Positions 38,277 to 46,779 of a DNA stretch of 47,667 nucleotides are shown here, piece after piece (within the stretch, counting starts at the first letter, position 1; every line of letters starts with the position of its first letter). This DNA is from Actinomycetota bacterium (GTDB lineage: Bacteria; Actinomycetota; Acidimicrobiia; Acidimicrobiales; Ilumatobacteraceae): positions 1 through 47,667 of the forward strand of contig JACQZX010000086.1 of assembly GCA_016213665.1 (NCBI GenBank), in the 5' to 3' direction. The notes under the pieces were generated by a model that had not been told where the DNA came from, did not search any database, and was given only the letters and a program-made list of their open reading frames with translations. The translations under genes and the position numbers were made by a program.

Positions 38277-39055
38277 ACGACCGGCAACAAACCCAAGATC
38301 GCTTCCACCACGAACTGGGGTTGCTGCATGTGCGCGGCGTGCGCAGCGCCAGGAACGAGCACGAACCGGCCCTGGGCCACTACTTCGGCGATCTGTGCTG
38401 CGATGGCCGCGAACTTGCTGTCGTTTTCACCGGCCATCGCGAGCACCGGCATGTTGAGCTCGCGCAAGCGCGGCCACAGCGACGACTGCGCACCGGTGCC
38501 CGCCATTCGCAAACTGCTCGCCAGACCTTCCACCGTGTTGCGACCGCGATCGGCGAGTTCGGCGTCGGTTACGGCGAGTCCGCCGAACAGCGGCTGCGCC
38601 ACCCATTCGCGCACGAATCCATCGACGCCCAACTCGGCGAGCCGGAGCTCGAGGCCGCCGTCGGCATCGCGTCGGCGGGCGCGTTCGTTGTCGTCGTCGA
38701 TTCCCGGGTTGGCGCCGATCAGGACGGCGGTCGTGACGAGATGCGGATACATCAACGCTACGTGCAGTGTCGCCCGACCACCGAGGCTGTAACCGACGTA
38801 CGTCGCGACTTTGGAGATGGCGGCAACCATGTCGGCCGTGCGGCGCAGATCGGCACGAACTCCGCTGGCCCCGCCGTGCCCGGGAAGGTCGATGACGACG
38901 GCGTGGTAACCGCGAGCGACGATCTGTTCGGCGATCGGCTTCCACGAATTTGCCGTCTGCGTGAAACCGTGGAGGAAGACGACCTTGGGGGCTCGTGGAT
39001 CGCCTAACTGTTCGGCGGCGAGTGGGCCGCTGACGGGTGACCATTGCGAGTGCAC
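38273..39055 (-). CDS. menH: alpha/beta hydrolase, probable SHCHC synthase MenH
   Basis: A 260-residue alpha/beta hydrolase. Motifs are VVFLHGFTQTANSW (oxyanion), VVIDLPGHGGA, the nucleophile elbow YVGYSLGGRATLHVAL with the catalytic serine, and the histidine near the C-terminus in PGAAHAAHMQQP. The GYSLGGR elbow and neighbours menA and menD point to MenH, which eliminates pyruvate from the MenD product SEPHCHC. A general hydrolase is the alternative. Start: GTG 39055 has TATCGT six bases upstream; the longer frame to 39130 would run across the menD start. Divergent from menD, with the two start codons only 31 bases apart. Confidence 0.82.
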   Translation of the reverse strand: MHSQWSPVSGPLAAEQLGDPRAPKVVFLHGFTQTANSWKPIAEQIVARGYHAVVIDLPGHGGASGVRADLRRTADMVAAISKVATYVGYSLGGRATLHVALMYPHLVTTAVLIGANPGIDDDNERARRRDADGGLELRLAELGVDGFVREWVAQPLFGGLAVTDAELADRGRNTVEGLASSLRMAGTGAQSSLWPRLRELNMPVLAMAGENDSKFAAIAAQIAEVVAQGRFVLVPGAAHAAHMQQPQFVVEAILGLLPVV

Positions 39056-39061
39056 GGAATC

Positions 39062-39067
39062 ACGATA
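39062..39067 (-). promoter_or_regulatory. leaderless -10 box for menH
   Basis: TATCGT on the minus strand, six bases (GATTCC), GTG at 39055. Confidence 0.65.
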
Positions 39068-39073
39068 GGCCCG

Positions 39074-39079
39074 TATTGT
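39074..39079 (+). promoter_or_regulatory. leaderless -10 box for menD
   Basis: TATTGT, seven bases (TGCCGCC), ATG at 39087. It sits six bases from the oppositely directed menH box, so both polymerases cannot occupy the site together. Confidence 0.6.
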
Positions 39080-39086
39080 TGCCGCC

Positions 39087-40763
39087 ATGATGCAGGCGCC
39101 GCAGGATGTGCAGGCAACGTTCTGCGCCACACTCGTCGATCAATGGGTGCGCATGGGAATGCGCAACGCGGTGATCGCCCCCGGATCGCGCAGCACACCG
39201 ATGGCGTTGGCGCTGGCCGCGCGTGACGACCTTGCGGTGCAGGTGGCGCACGACGAGCGCTCGGCGGCGTTCATCGCGCTGGGTGTCAGCCTCGCAACCC
39301 GGCTGCCGGCGGCGCTGCTGTGCACCAGTGGCACCGCCGCGACGCACTTCCACGCGGCCGTAGTCGAGGCCGACCTTGCGGGTGTGCCGCTGCTCGTGCT
39401 CACCGCCGATCGCCCTCCGGAACTGCAAGGCATTGGTTCGGCGCAGACGATCGATCAGCGCGAACTCTACGGCCGCGCCGCGCGCCTGTACGCCGACCCC
39501 GGAGTCGCCGACGCCTCTGCTTCGGAGACCTGGCGCGCGTTTGCTTCCGATTGGTGGCGGGTTGCCACCGGTAGCAACCCCGGCCCGGTGCACATCAACT
39601 TGCCATTTCGCGAGCCGTTGGTCGGCGTCGTCGGCGAGCTCCCTGATCTCATCGACGGCGGTCCCGTCGAACGTGGGGAGGCGAACCCCGAACTTGTCCG
39701 TCGGGTGACGGAGTTGGCGGGAATGTTCGACCAGCAGCGCGGTGTGATCATTGCCGGCGGGGGAGTCGACGATGCAGCCGCGGTCGGGTTGTTGGCGGAA
39801 GCGCTGCAGTGGCCGGTCTTGGCTGATCCGCGCTCCGGATGCCGCCAACTCGCGCAGGCGGTGAGTTGTTTCGATTCGCTGCTGCGCGGCGCGCAGTTCG
39901 CCACCGACCACCGCCCATCGGTCGTGTTGCACCTCGGCGAGCCGCCGGCTTCCAAGGTGCTCGGCCAGTGGTTGCAGGCGAGCGCTGCCGTGCATGTGCA
40001 CGTGCACTCCCACCCGCGCATCATCGATCCGTTGCGGCTTGTCACCGAACGTGTTTGCGCATCACCCGCGCTGTTCTGCAAAGCACTCGCTACAGACGTG
40101 GCGGCCGATCGCGACGCGGTCTGGTTGTCGGCGTGGCTGCAAGCGGAAGGCGAGGGACAGCAGGCGATCGAGATCGCGCTGGCGGCCGATCTCTCCGAGC
40201 CGGCCGTCGCGCGTTCACTCAGTGCGTTCGACGGTGAACTGGTCGTGTCGTCGTCGATGCCGGTGCGCGATGTCGAGTGGTTCGGTCGGCCGGGCGTGGC
40301 GACCAAAGTGCATTCGAATCGCGGCGCCAACGGAATCGACGGTGTCATCGCCACGGCCATCGGCGTGGCCGTGGGTTCGTCGCGACCGACAGCGGTGCTG
40401 CTCGGCGACGTGGCGTTCTGTCACGACCAGTCGTCGCTGACCGCGCTCGCAGCTCGACGCCTACCGCTCACCATCGTCGTCATCGACAACGATGGCGGCG
40501 GCATCTTCTCGTTCCTGCCGCAGGCGGGCACGCTGGCTCCGGCGCGGTTCGAGCAGTTGTTCGGGACTCCACATGGCACCGACATCGTTGCCATCGCGAC
40601 TGCGCACGGGCTTGGCGCCCGCACGGTGTCGACCACCGACCAACTCGCTGCTGCCATTGCCGACCCGACAGTTGTTGTGGTCCGCGTCTGCTCGAATCGG
40701 GCGGACAACGTGGTCGTTCACGACCGCCTGCATGCGGCGGTTGCCGCCGCGCTCACGGTCTGA
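39087..40763 (+). CDS. menD: SEPHCHC synthase (MenD)
   Basis: A 558-residue thiamine-diphosphate enzyme joining isochorismate and 2-oxoglutarate in menaquinone synthesis. Seen are the N-terminal PYR-domain block VIAPGSRSTPMALALAARDD with HDERSAAFIALG, LCTSGTAATHF, SSMPVRDVEWFG, and the metal/ThDP region GDVAFCHDQSSLTALAARRL with VVIDNDGGGIFSFLPQA. Length is normal for MenD. Two adjacent ATGs (39087, 39090) could serve; a -10 lies seven bases before the first. The stop overlaps that of the convergent menF by eleven bases. Confidence 0.95.
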   Translation: MMQAPQDVQATFCATLVDQWVRMGMRNAVIAPGSRSTPMALALAARDDLAVQVAHDERSAAFIALGVSLATRLPAALLCTSGTAATHFHAAVVEADLAGVPLLVLTADRPPELQGIGSAQTIDQRELYGRAARLYADPGVADASASETWRAFASDWWRVATGSNPGPVHINLPFREPLVGVVGELPDLIDGGPVERGEANPELVRRVTELAGMFDQQRGVIIAGGGVDDAAAVGLLAEALQWPVLADPRSGCRQLAQAVSCFDSLLRGAQFATDHRPSVVLHLGEPPASKVLGQWLQASAAVHVHVHSHPRIIDPLRLVTERVCASPALFCKALATDVAADRDAVWLSAWLQAEGEGQQAIEIALAADLSEPAVARSLSAFDGELVVSSSMPVRDVEWFGRPGVATKVHSNRGANGIDGVIATAIGVAVGSSRPTAVLLGDVAFCHDQSSLTALAARRLPLTIVVIDNDGGGIFSFLPQAGTLAPARFEQLFGTPHGTDIVAIATAHGLGARTVSTTDQLAAAIADPTVVVVRVCSNRADNVVVHDRLHAAVAAALTV

Positions 40764-41928
40764 CGATCGCGCTCAGCATCGCTTGCAACTTGGCCTGTGT
40801 CTCGGCGAGTTCGCTGAGCGGTTCACTTTCGGCGACGATGCCGCCGCCGGCGACCAGGCGGGCGCGGCGTCGATCGTCGGATAGTTCCGCACAGCGAATG
40901 GTCACCGCCCATGTGCCATCGCCGGCGGCATTCACCCAACCGACGGCGCCTCCGTACCTGCCGCGGTCGAAGCCTTCTGCCGCGGCGATCAGCGCAAGTG
41001 CCTGCACCCGCGGAAACCCGCCGAGCGCGGGTGTGGGTGACAGCGCCGTGACCAGTTCCAGCACGTTCGGTCGCGGGTCGCTGAGGTGGCCTTCGAGCGC
41101 GGTGCGCAGGTGTTGCACGTTGGCGACGCTGATGATCGAAGGCTCCGGCTCCCAGTCGAGGTAGCTGCACCACGGCAACAGCGTGTCGTGGATCATGTCG
41201 ATCACGACCCGGTGCTCGATCTGGTTCTTCTCGCTCGCCAGCAGTTCTGCTGCCGCGCGTTGATCGGTGTCGGGGTCGCCTGTTCTGGCGGTGGTTCCCG
41301 CCAGCGGGTGGCTGCGCACGGTGTTGCCCTCGACGGACACCAGCAGTTCTGGCGATGCGCCGATCAAGCCATCGATGGAGTACCGGTAGCTGCTGCCGAA
41401 GCCGGCCTTGAGGCGCAGCAGCACAGCATGCACGTCGATCGGATCGGGGCTGCTCACCGTGACCTCGCGCGCAATCACCGCTTTGGTAAGCAACCCGGCA
41501 CGCACCGCGTCGCGAGCCGTCGTGATGGCGGCGAGATACTGATCCACGTTGGTGAGTGGCGCGACGCTGAACGACTGGGCCCGCGGTTGCGGCCGCGGCG
41601 CGGGCGCGATATCGAGCGGGGCGTCGTCGATCACCGTCACCCATTTGCGTCCATCCGGCGCCTTGCCGACCAACACCTGCGGTAGCACCAACTCGCAAGG
41701 CGCACCGGTTTCGAAGGGAATCGCGCCGAGGGCGATCGGATGAATGCCTCCGACTTCATCGACGTGTTCGATCGCGGCCAGCGCGTGCGGTACGTCGCCA
41801 AGCGGAATCCGCGCGGCCACTCCGCGGCCGGCAATGCCGACCCCGTCGCGCACGAACAGGTAACCGTCACCCCGCGCAACGTCGTTGAGGTCGACATCGA
41901 GCGTGAGGGCCGTCGTGTGGGCGCGCAT
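40753..41928 (-). CDS. menF: isochorismate synthase (MenF)
   Basis: A 391-residue chorismate-utilising enzyme making isochorismate, the MenD substrate. The chorismate-binding blocks are HPLAGTTARTGDPDTD, then the catalytic Glu/His stretch SEKNQIEHRVVIDMIHD, TALSPTPALGGFPRVQALAL and GRYGGAVGWVNAAGDG. Anthranilate or salicylate enzymes are alternatives, but overlap with menD (eleven bases at the stops) and menG one base upstream make MenF clear. Its ATG follows the menG stop with one base between, so menG-menF is an operon. Confidence 0.92.
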   Translation of the reverse strand: MRAHTTALTLDVDLNDVARGDGYLFVRDGVGIAGRGVAARIPLGDVPHALAAIEHVDEVGGIHPIALGAIPFETGAPCELVLPQVLVGKAPDGRKWVTVIDDAPLDIAPAPRPQPRAQSFSVAPLTNVDQYLAAITTARDAVRAGLLTKAVIAREVTVSSPDPIDVHAVLLRLKAGFGSSYRYSIDGLIGASPELLVSVEGNTVRSHPLAGTTARTGDPDTDQRAAAELLASEKNQIEHRVVIDMIHDTLLPWCSYLDWEPEPSIISVANVQHLRTALEGHLSDPRPNVLELVTALSPTPALGGFPRVQALALIAAAEGFDRGRYGGAVGWVNAAGDGTWAVTIRCAELSDDRRRARLVAGGGIVAESEPLSELAETQAKLQAMLSAIVRP

Positions 41929-41929
41929 G

Positions 41930-42634
41930 TCAGTCGCGGGTGCCGACCAGCAGCTGTGTCAGGCCGCCGCTCAACTGCCGATGACTGGCATCCGCGAAGC
42001 CGGCATCGCGCAACAGCTGCAGCAGTTCCGTGTGCGGTGGGAGATAGGCAACACTTTTCGGTAGATAGCGATAGGCGGCACCGTCGCTCAGCAGCGCACC
42101 GATCTTGGGCACGATCCTGCCGAAGTAGATGTTGTTGCCCCAGCGCACGAATCGGTTGTGCGGAACACCGACGTCGAGCAACGCAATCCGCCCGCCCGGG
42201 CGCACCACCCGCGCCAGTTCGGCGAAGAAGGTCGGCAGGTCACGCAGGTTGCGGAGGGCGAAACCGCAGGTAGCGCCATCGACGCGGTGGTCGGCGATGG
42301 GGAGGCGCAGAATGTCGGCTTGTGCCCGCGGGCTGGCGCTGCGATCAGCCGCCAACATGCCGAAACTGAAGTCGAAGGCGATCGGCAACAGGCCGGCGCG
42401 CCGCAGGTCGATGCACAGGTCGCCGGTGCCGGCAGCGAGATCGATCACGGTGCTGCCTGCGGGTAGACCGAGCGCGCTTACCGACGCGCGCCGCCAGCGA
42501 ACATCGAGCCGGAACGTCATGATGCGGTTGACGAGGTCGTAGCGAGGTGCGATCGCATCGAACATCTCCCGAACGGCGTGCGCCTTCTCGGCGCCCTCGG
42601 GCAACGTGGCGCGGTCCCAAGCTCGTTGGTTCAC
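41930..42634 (-). CDS. menG: demethylmenaquinone methyltransferase (MenG/UbiE)
   Basis: A 234-residue SAM-dependent C-methyltransferase for the last step of menaquinone synthesis. UbiE signatures are FDAIAPRYDLVNRIMTFRLD (about 26-45), the SAM loop VIDLAAGTGDLCIDL (near 63-77), and FALRNLRDLPTFFAEL (near 124). SAM motifs end in GGRIALLDVGVP. Start is GTG 42634 with a modest GGGAAG upstream; CACATA at 42653-42658 (TATGTG on this strand) may be the -10. It is divergent from the second amidase gene and precedes menF. Confidence 0.93.
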   Translation of the reverse strand: MNQRAWDRATLPEGAEKAHAVREMFDAIAPRYDLVNRIMTFRLDVRWRRASVSALGLPAGSTVIDLAAGTGDLCIDLRRAGLLPIAFDFSFGMLAADRSASPRAQADILRLPIADHRVDGATCGFALRNLRDLPTFFAELARVVRPGGRIALLDVGVPHNRFVRWGNNIYFGRIVPKIGALLSDGAAYRYLPKSVAYLPPHTELLQLLRDAGFADASHRQLSGGLTQLLVGTRD

Positions 42635-42673
42635 GTGCTTCCCGCTCGTCGGTTCACATATCGGAGGCTAGTT

Positions 42674-44098
42674 GTGCAACCATCGGGAACTATGACCGAA
42701 CAACTGTGGCGCCGCAGTGCTCTCGAACTGGCGGCCATGATCGCCCGCAAGGAAGTGTCGAGCCGCGAGGTGGTGGCGGCGCACCTCGCTCGCATCGACG
42801 AAGTCAATCCCCATCTCAACGCGATCGTGCGCCGCTGGGATGCCGACTCGTTGGCTGCTGCCGACGCCGCCGATGCCGCCGTTGCCGGCGGTCGCACGCT
42901 CGGCCCGCTGCACGGTGTGCCGGTGACGGTGAAGGAGAACATCGACCTGGCGGGCACACCGACGACGCAGGCGGTGGCGATACTTGCCGAGGCGGTGTCG
43001 GCGACCGATGCTCCGCTGATCGCGCGAGTGCGCGCCGCGGGCGCGATCCCCATCGGCCGCACCAACCTGCCCGATCTCGGTTTGCGGGTGACCACCGAGT
43101 CTTCGCTGCACGGAGTCACCCACAACCCGTGGCACCCGACGCGCACCACTGGTGGCTCGAGCGGTGGAGAAGGGTCGGCGTTGGCCAGTGGCATGTCACC
43201 GTTGGGCTTCGGTAACGACATCGGCGGGTCGCTGCGCAATCCCGCCAACTGCTGCGGGATCACGTCGATCAAGCCGACGACCGGTGTGGTGCCGTGGGCG
43301 ACAGAGATTCCGCCGCTCGATCCCGGGATGTCGGGACAGCTGATGTTGACCGACGGCCCGATGGCTCGCCGCGTGGCCGACGTGCGCGCCGCGCTGCTGG
43401 TGATCGCCGGTGAACACGACCGCGATCCGCGCTCGCTGCCGGTGAATCTCAGTGACCGAACGGCGGGTCGTCCGCTGCGGGTCGCTGTCGCCGCCGACCC
43501 ACCGGCCGGCGACAATCACGCCGAGGTTGTCTCGGCGATCACCAATGCTGCCGATGCCTGGTCGAACGCCGGCGCCGAGGTGACGGAAGCGATACCGGCA
43601 TCATTCGGACGTGCGGCCGAACTGTGGCGCTTGATCATGATCGCCGAGATTCGTGCCAACCGGCCGCTGTTGGATCTGGTGATGGGTGACGCCGGCAAGA
43701 AGTTCCTCTCTTACGCGGACGAGATCGTGCCGCCGTTCGACACCTCGACTTTGATGTTGGGTTTCACCGAACGCAACGCGGTCGACCGCGAGTGGCAACA
43801 GTTCCTCACGCAATACGACGTGCTGCTGCTGCCGACGTGGACTCAGCCACCTTTCGAGTTGGGTGCCGACATCGTGTCCGCGCAAGCGGCGCTGGGCGTG
43901 CTGGAGATGTTGCGACCGGTGCTGCCGGCCAACCTGCTCGGCCTGCCGTCGGCGATCGTGCCGGTTGGAATGGCCGACGGGATGCCCGTTGGTGCACAAC
44001 TTGTCGGGCGCAGGTTCGCCGACCTCACCTGCCTCGCTGCTGCCGAGCAGTTGGAGGAGTTGTTCGGTGCGATCACACCGATCGACCCGATTCGTTGA
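42674..44098 (+). CDS. amidase-signature family protein (second copy)
   Basis: A 474-residue amidase. The Ser-cis-Ser-Lys residues are present: Lys87 in GVPVTVKENIDLAG, the serines of TTGGSSGGEGSALASG (about 159-173), and nucleophile Ser186 in GNDIGGSLRNPANC. I place the start at GTG 42674 because GGAGG (42663-42667) lies six bases upstream; ATG 42692 is 24 bases from that site and would shorten the protein by six residues. It is distinct from the amidase at 18252 but of the same length and family. Next to a FadD-like ligase; substrate unknown. Confidence 0.82.
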   Translation: MQPSGTMTEQLWRRSALELAAMIARKEVSSREVVAAHLARIDEVNPHLNAIVRRWDADSLAAADAADAAVAGGRTLGPLHGVPVTVKENIDLAGTPTTQAVAILAEAVSATDAPLIARVRAAGAIPIGRTNLPDLGLRVTTESSLHGVTHNPWHPTRTTGGSSGGEGSALASGMSPLGFGNDIGGSLRNPANCCGITSIKPTTGVVPWATEIPPLDPGMSGQLMLTDGPMARRVADVRAALLVIAGEHDRDPRSLPVNLSDRTAGRPLRVAVAADPPAGDNHAEVVSAITNAADAWSNAGAEVTEAIPASFGRAAELWRLIMIAEIRANRPLLDLVMGDAGKKFLSYADEIVPPFDTSTLMLGFTERNAVDREWQQFLTQYDVLLLPTWTQPPFELGADIVSAQAALGVLEMLRPVLPANLLGLPSAIVPVGMADGMPVGAQLVGRRFADLTCLAAAEQLEELFGAITPIDPIR

Positions 44099-44108
44099 CA
44101 GCTGAGTG

Positions 44109-45764
44109 TCAGCCGGGTGCCGACGCGGCGATCTGCTTCGCCCACCGGTAGTCAGCCTTGCCTGCCGGTGAACGCACGATCTCGGCGACGTACACGAACG
44201 ACTTCGGCAGCTTGTAGCGCGCAATGTGGCGTTCGGCGACGGCGCGCAGGCCTTCGTCATCGACCTGGTGACCCTTGCGTAGGCGCACGATTGCGACCAC
44301 CTCGTTGCCCCAACGCTCGCTGACGCGACCGGCGACGACGCAGTCGTATACCGCGGGGTGAGCTTTCACCGCCGCCTCGACCTCCTCGGCGAAAATCTTC
44401 TCGCCACCGGAGTTGATGGTGACCGAGTCGCGACCGAGGAGTTCGACCACGTCATCTGCTCGCAGTCGTGCGCGGTCACCTGGCACGGCGTAGCGCACAC
44501 CGTCGACGATCGGATACGTGCGCGCGGTCTTGTCGGGATCACCGAGGTAGCCGAGTGCCAGCCGGCCGGTCTTGGCGAGCCATCCGATCTCGGTGTCACC
44601 GGGCAGCAGCTCATGCGACAGATCCTCGCTCAGAACGCGACTGCTCGCGCTTGACGGAAATGTTCCCGTCGTGGAGTTGGAAGTCGAGTTGGAGCCGCTT
44701 GACACATGCGTGAGTTGGCCGCCGGCCTCCGACGAACCGAGCCCATCGATGACCAACACGGTCGGTAGGTGCGTGAGCAACTCGTCCTTCAGCGGCGCGC
44801 TCAGCGCGGCACCACCGGAGAGCACGACGGTGAGCGAGGAGAGGTCGTACTGTTGCTCGGCGAGTTGGTCGAGCAGCGGTCGGCCGAAAGCGTCGCCGAC
44901 GATCAACAGGAAGTTTGAGCGTTCGCGTTCGATCATCGACCAGATGTCGTGTGGGTCGAGACGGTCGGTGTACCACTGGATGTGAAGCGTGCCGCCCAGG
45001 TTCCAGGTTCGCAGCGCCATCCAGTGGCCGGCGCCGTGCATGAACGGGGGAGAGAGCAGCGCCTTCATGTCGCCGACCGCTTCGGCGACGATGCCCGCCA
45101 GTGACTCGGCGCGGCTGCCACCGAAGCATTCGATGTTGGCATCGGCGTTGCGCCACAGAACGCCTTTCGGCATCCCGGTCGTTCCGCCGGTGTAGAGAAT
45201 GTAAAGGTCGTCGGGACTCCACTTCACGGCCGGCCGATCCGGCGAACTCGCCGCCAGCGCATCCTCGTACCAGATCGCGCCGGCCATCAGCGGCAGTTCC
45301 GATTCGTCGGCCACCTGCAGGATTACCCGCAGACGCGGCAGGCGAGGCAACACTTCCGCCAGCGTGGGAGTGAAGCGACTGTGCACCACGATGGCGGTGG
45401 CCTGCGCGTCGTCGAGCAGGTAGTGCAGCTCCGAGGCGACGTAGCGGTAGTTGACGTTGAAGGGCGCGACCCGTGCCTTGAGTGCACCAAGCATCGATTC
45501 CATGTACTCGTTGCCGTTGTGCAGGTAGATGGCGAGGTGGTCTTGCCCGCTCTCGTGGTTGGCGAGCGCGTCGCGTTCGCGGTGGCAGCCGAGCCCCGTT
45601 GCGATCAGGTGATTGGCCAAGCGTCGCGTGCGATCGGTGATCTCGCGCCAAGTCAGCCGACGGTCGCGGTAGACCAGGCAGGTCTCGTCGGGTCGCGTGG
45701 CGGCGATTGCCTCGTGAATTTCGGCGACGGAGAATTGCCGATCGTCAGATTCGGCCGCGGACAT
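44109..45764 (-). CDS. FadD-like AMP-forming acyl-CoA synthetase
   Basis: A 551-residue ANL-superfamily ligase activating a fatty or other carboxylic acid to its CoA ester. P-loop ILYTGGTTGMPKGVLW (near 170), LGSSEAGGQLTH (A5), KTGRLALGYLGDPDKTARTY, VTINSGGEKIFAEEVEAAV (A8 hinge) and the catalytic lysine in RSPAGKADYRWAK are all visible. A Ser/Thr/Asn-rich stretch follows A5 (SSGSNSTSNSTTGTFPSS). I chose ATG 45764 because TACGGT ends six bases upstream; frames extending to 45785 or 45839 add residues with no family match. It converges on the amidase gene with ten bases between the stops. Confidence 0.88.
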   Translation of the reverse strand: MSAAESDDRQFSVAEIHEAIAATRPDETCLVYRDRRLTWREITDRTRRLANHLIATGLGCHRERDALANHESGQDHLAIYLHNGNEYMESMLGALKARVAPFNVNYRYVASELHYLLDDAQATAIVVHSRFTPTLAEVLPRLPRLRVILQVADESELPLMAGAIWYEDALAASSPDRPAVKWSPDDLYILYTGGTTGMPKGVLWRNADANIECFGGSRAESLAGIVAEAVGDMKALLSPPFMHGAGHWMALRTWNLGGTLHIQWYTDRLDPHDIWSMIERERSNFLLIVGDAFGRPLLDQLAEQQYDLSSLTVVLSGGAALSAPLKDELLTHLPTVLVIDGLGSSEAGGQLTHVSSGSNSTSNSTTGTFPSSASSRVLSEDLSHELLPGDTEIGWLAKTGRLALGYLGDPDKTARTYPIVDGVRYAVPGDRARLRADDVVELLGRDSVTINSGGEKIFAEEVEAAVKAHPAVYDCVVAGRVSERWGNEVVAIVRLRKGHQVDDEGLRAVAERHIARYKLPKSFVYVAEIVRSPAGKADYRWAKQIAASAPG

Positions 45765-45770
45765 CGCCTG

Positions 45771-45776
45771 ACCGTA
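45771..45776 (-). promoter_or_regulatory. leaderless -10 box for the FadD-like gene
   Basis: TACGGT on the minus strand, six bases (CAGGCG), ATG at 45764. Confidence 0.65.
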
Positions 45777-45808
45777 GGCCACCATCGCCGGCGCCCCCGA
45801 ATCCGACG

Positions 45809-46234
45809 CTACGAGATGGAACCACGTGGGACCACCCACTTCATTGGTTGGCCTGTCAGCGCAGAAATCAGTTCGAGGTCTGCGTCGTAGTGCACCACCG
45901 TCAGCCGGTGTCGCTCAGCGACCGCCGCGATGAGCAGGTCGGGCAGCGGCACCTTACGCATTGCGCCCGTGCGCCACAGTTGCTGTTGAACGTCGAGCAC
46001 GCGTCGCCAATCGGCATCCTCGGTGGCGAGCCACTCGTAGCCGAGGTCGCGGTCGTCTCTTACTTCGTCGAACTCCGCTGGTGACCGCGTAGACCAGAGC
46101 AGCTCGAACTCGATGACCGCGCATGTTGCGACGAGTCCGGCCTCAATGCGCGGCTCAAGGAACTGTGCAACTGACGGAATGTGAAGTCTGGCGAGAGCAC
46201 TCTTGTCGGCGAGGTATCGCGCTACCGCAGCCAT
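45809..46234 (-). CDS. vapC: VapC-family PIN-domain toxin
   Basis: A 141-residue PIN-domain ribonuclease. Acidic residues: Asp10 in RYLADKSALARLH, Glu in CAVIEFELLWSTRSP (near 43), Asp in PLPDLLIAAVAERH (near 98) and Asp in VVHYDADLELIS (near 117). All are in the positions expected for an active VapC. The ATG lies inside the end of the vapB gene (13-bp overlap), so toxin translation depends on antitoxin translation. It starts the toxin-antitoxin cluster at the right end of the window. Confidence 0.9.
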   Translation of the reverse strand: MAAVARYLADKSALARLHIPSVAQFLEPRIEAGLVATCAVIEFELLWSTRSPAEFDEVRDDRDLGYEWLATEDADWRRVLDVQQQLWRTGAMRKVPLPDLLIAAVAERHRLTVVHYDADLELISALTGQPMKWVVPRGSIS

Positions 46235-46431
46235 GCACTCGCTGTGACGTCAGGGTCTCGAAGGTCGGCGAACGCGTCCGCGCGGAACCTATTCAAATCC
46301 CTTCGGCGAGCCGCCAAGGCGACGACCTGGGCGAGCGCTTGGTTGACGGTGTCGCGCTTCGTTGCGGTCCCGAGAGCACGCTGCGCCCTCGCTAGTGAAC
46401 GATCGTCGATGTCAATGAGTGTCTTGGTCAT
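46222..46431 (-). CDS. vapB: VapB-family antitoxin
   Basis: A 69-residue ribbon-helix-helix antitoxin. The strand TKTLIDIDDRSLARAQ is followed by ALGTATKRDTVNQALAQVVA, a standard actinobacterial VapB_2 pattern, and the C-terminal tail binds the toxin. GGAGG lies five bases before the ATG, so unlike the first toxin-antitoxin pair this gene has a true leader. TATACT and a perfect inverted repeat form its promoter and operator. It overlaps vapC by 13 bases. Confidence 0.88.
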   Translation of the reverse strand: MTKTLIDIDDRSLARAQRALGTATKRDTVNQALAQVVALAARRRDLNRFRADAFADLRDPDVTASAWLR

Positions 46432-46445
46432 GGAACCTCCTGTAT

Positions 46446-46461
46446 ATCCTCAAGCGAGGAT
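46446..46461. promoter_or_regulatory. inverted repeat, candidate VapB operator
   Basis: ATCCTC and GAGGAT arms are separated by AAGC. The site lies just downstream of the -10, at the expected transcription start, where a VapBC complex would block transcription. Confidence 0.6.
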
Positions 46462-46463
46462 TC

Positions 46464-46469
46464 AGTATA
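46464..46469 (-). promoter_or_regulatory. -10 box for vapBC
   Basis: TATACT on the minus strand, 32 bases before the vapB ATG. It is the best -10 match in the window and has a leader with a ribosome site. Confidence 0.6.
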
Positions 46470-46536
46470 TAGCGTGACAGCCACTTAGGACCCTGGTTGA
46501 TCGCAGGCCGTCCGTCCAGGGTTGAGGCACACCGGG

Positions 46537-46542
46537 TACTCT
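46537..46542 (+). promoter_or_regulatory. leaderless -10 box for the DUF433 antitoxin
   Basis: TACTCT, six bases (TTGGAC), GTG at 46549. A 7-bp inverted repeat (ACCCTGG 46490-46496, CCAGGGT 46516-46522) lies upstream. Confidence 0.6.
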
Positions 46543-46548
46543 TTGGAC

Positions 46549-46779
46549 GTGACGTTTACGCGGATCACTATCGACTCGGAACGAATGGGTGGGTTGCCGT
46601 GCGTGCGCGACCTGCGTTTTCCCGTGGCATCGGTTGTGGCGATGGTCGCCGACGGGATGACCAACGCCGAGATTCTCGCCGAGCATCCTGACCTCGAGGT
46701 TGACGACATCGCCGAGTGCCTGAGGTTCGCGGCATTAGCGGTGCAGGAGCGTGAGCTTCCTCTGCGTCAGCCGGCGTGA
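46549..46779 (+). CDS. DUF433 antitoxin
   Basis: A 76-residue protein matching DUF433: GGLPCVRDLRFPVASVVAMV, then GMTNAEILAEHPDLEVDDIA and AECLRFAALA. DUF433 proteins are winged-helix-like antitoxins for DUF5615 PIN-like toxins, and such a toxin gene follows with a four-base overlap. Start GTG 46549 is set by the leaderless -10; the ATG upstream at 46522 would add nine residues absent from the family. Confidence 0.85.
   Translation: MTFTRITIDSERMGGLPCVRDLRFPVASVVAMVADGMTNAEILAEHPDLEVDDIAECLRFAALAVQERELPLRQPA

Noticed and set aside
46490-46522. Inverted repeat ACCCTGG/CCAGGGT as a transcription terminator
   Set aside because: The 19-base spacer and position between two divergent toxin-antitoxin promoters make an operator more likely; it is mentioned only with the DUF433 promoter.
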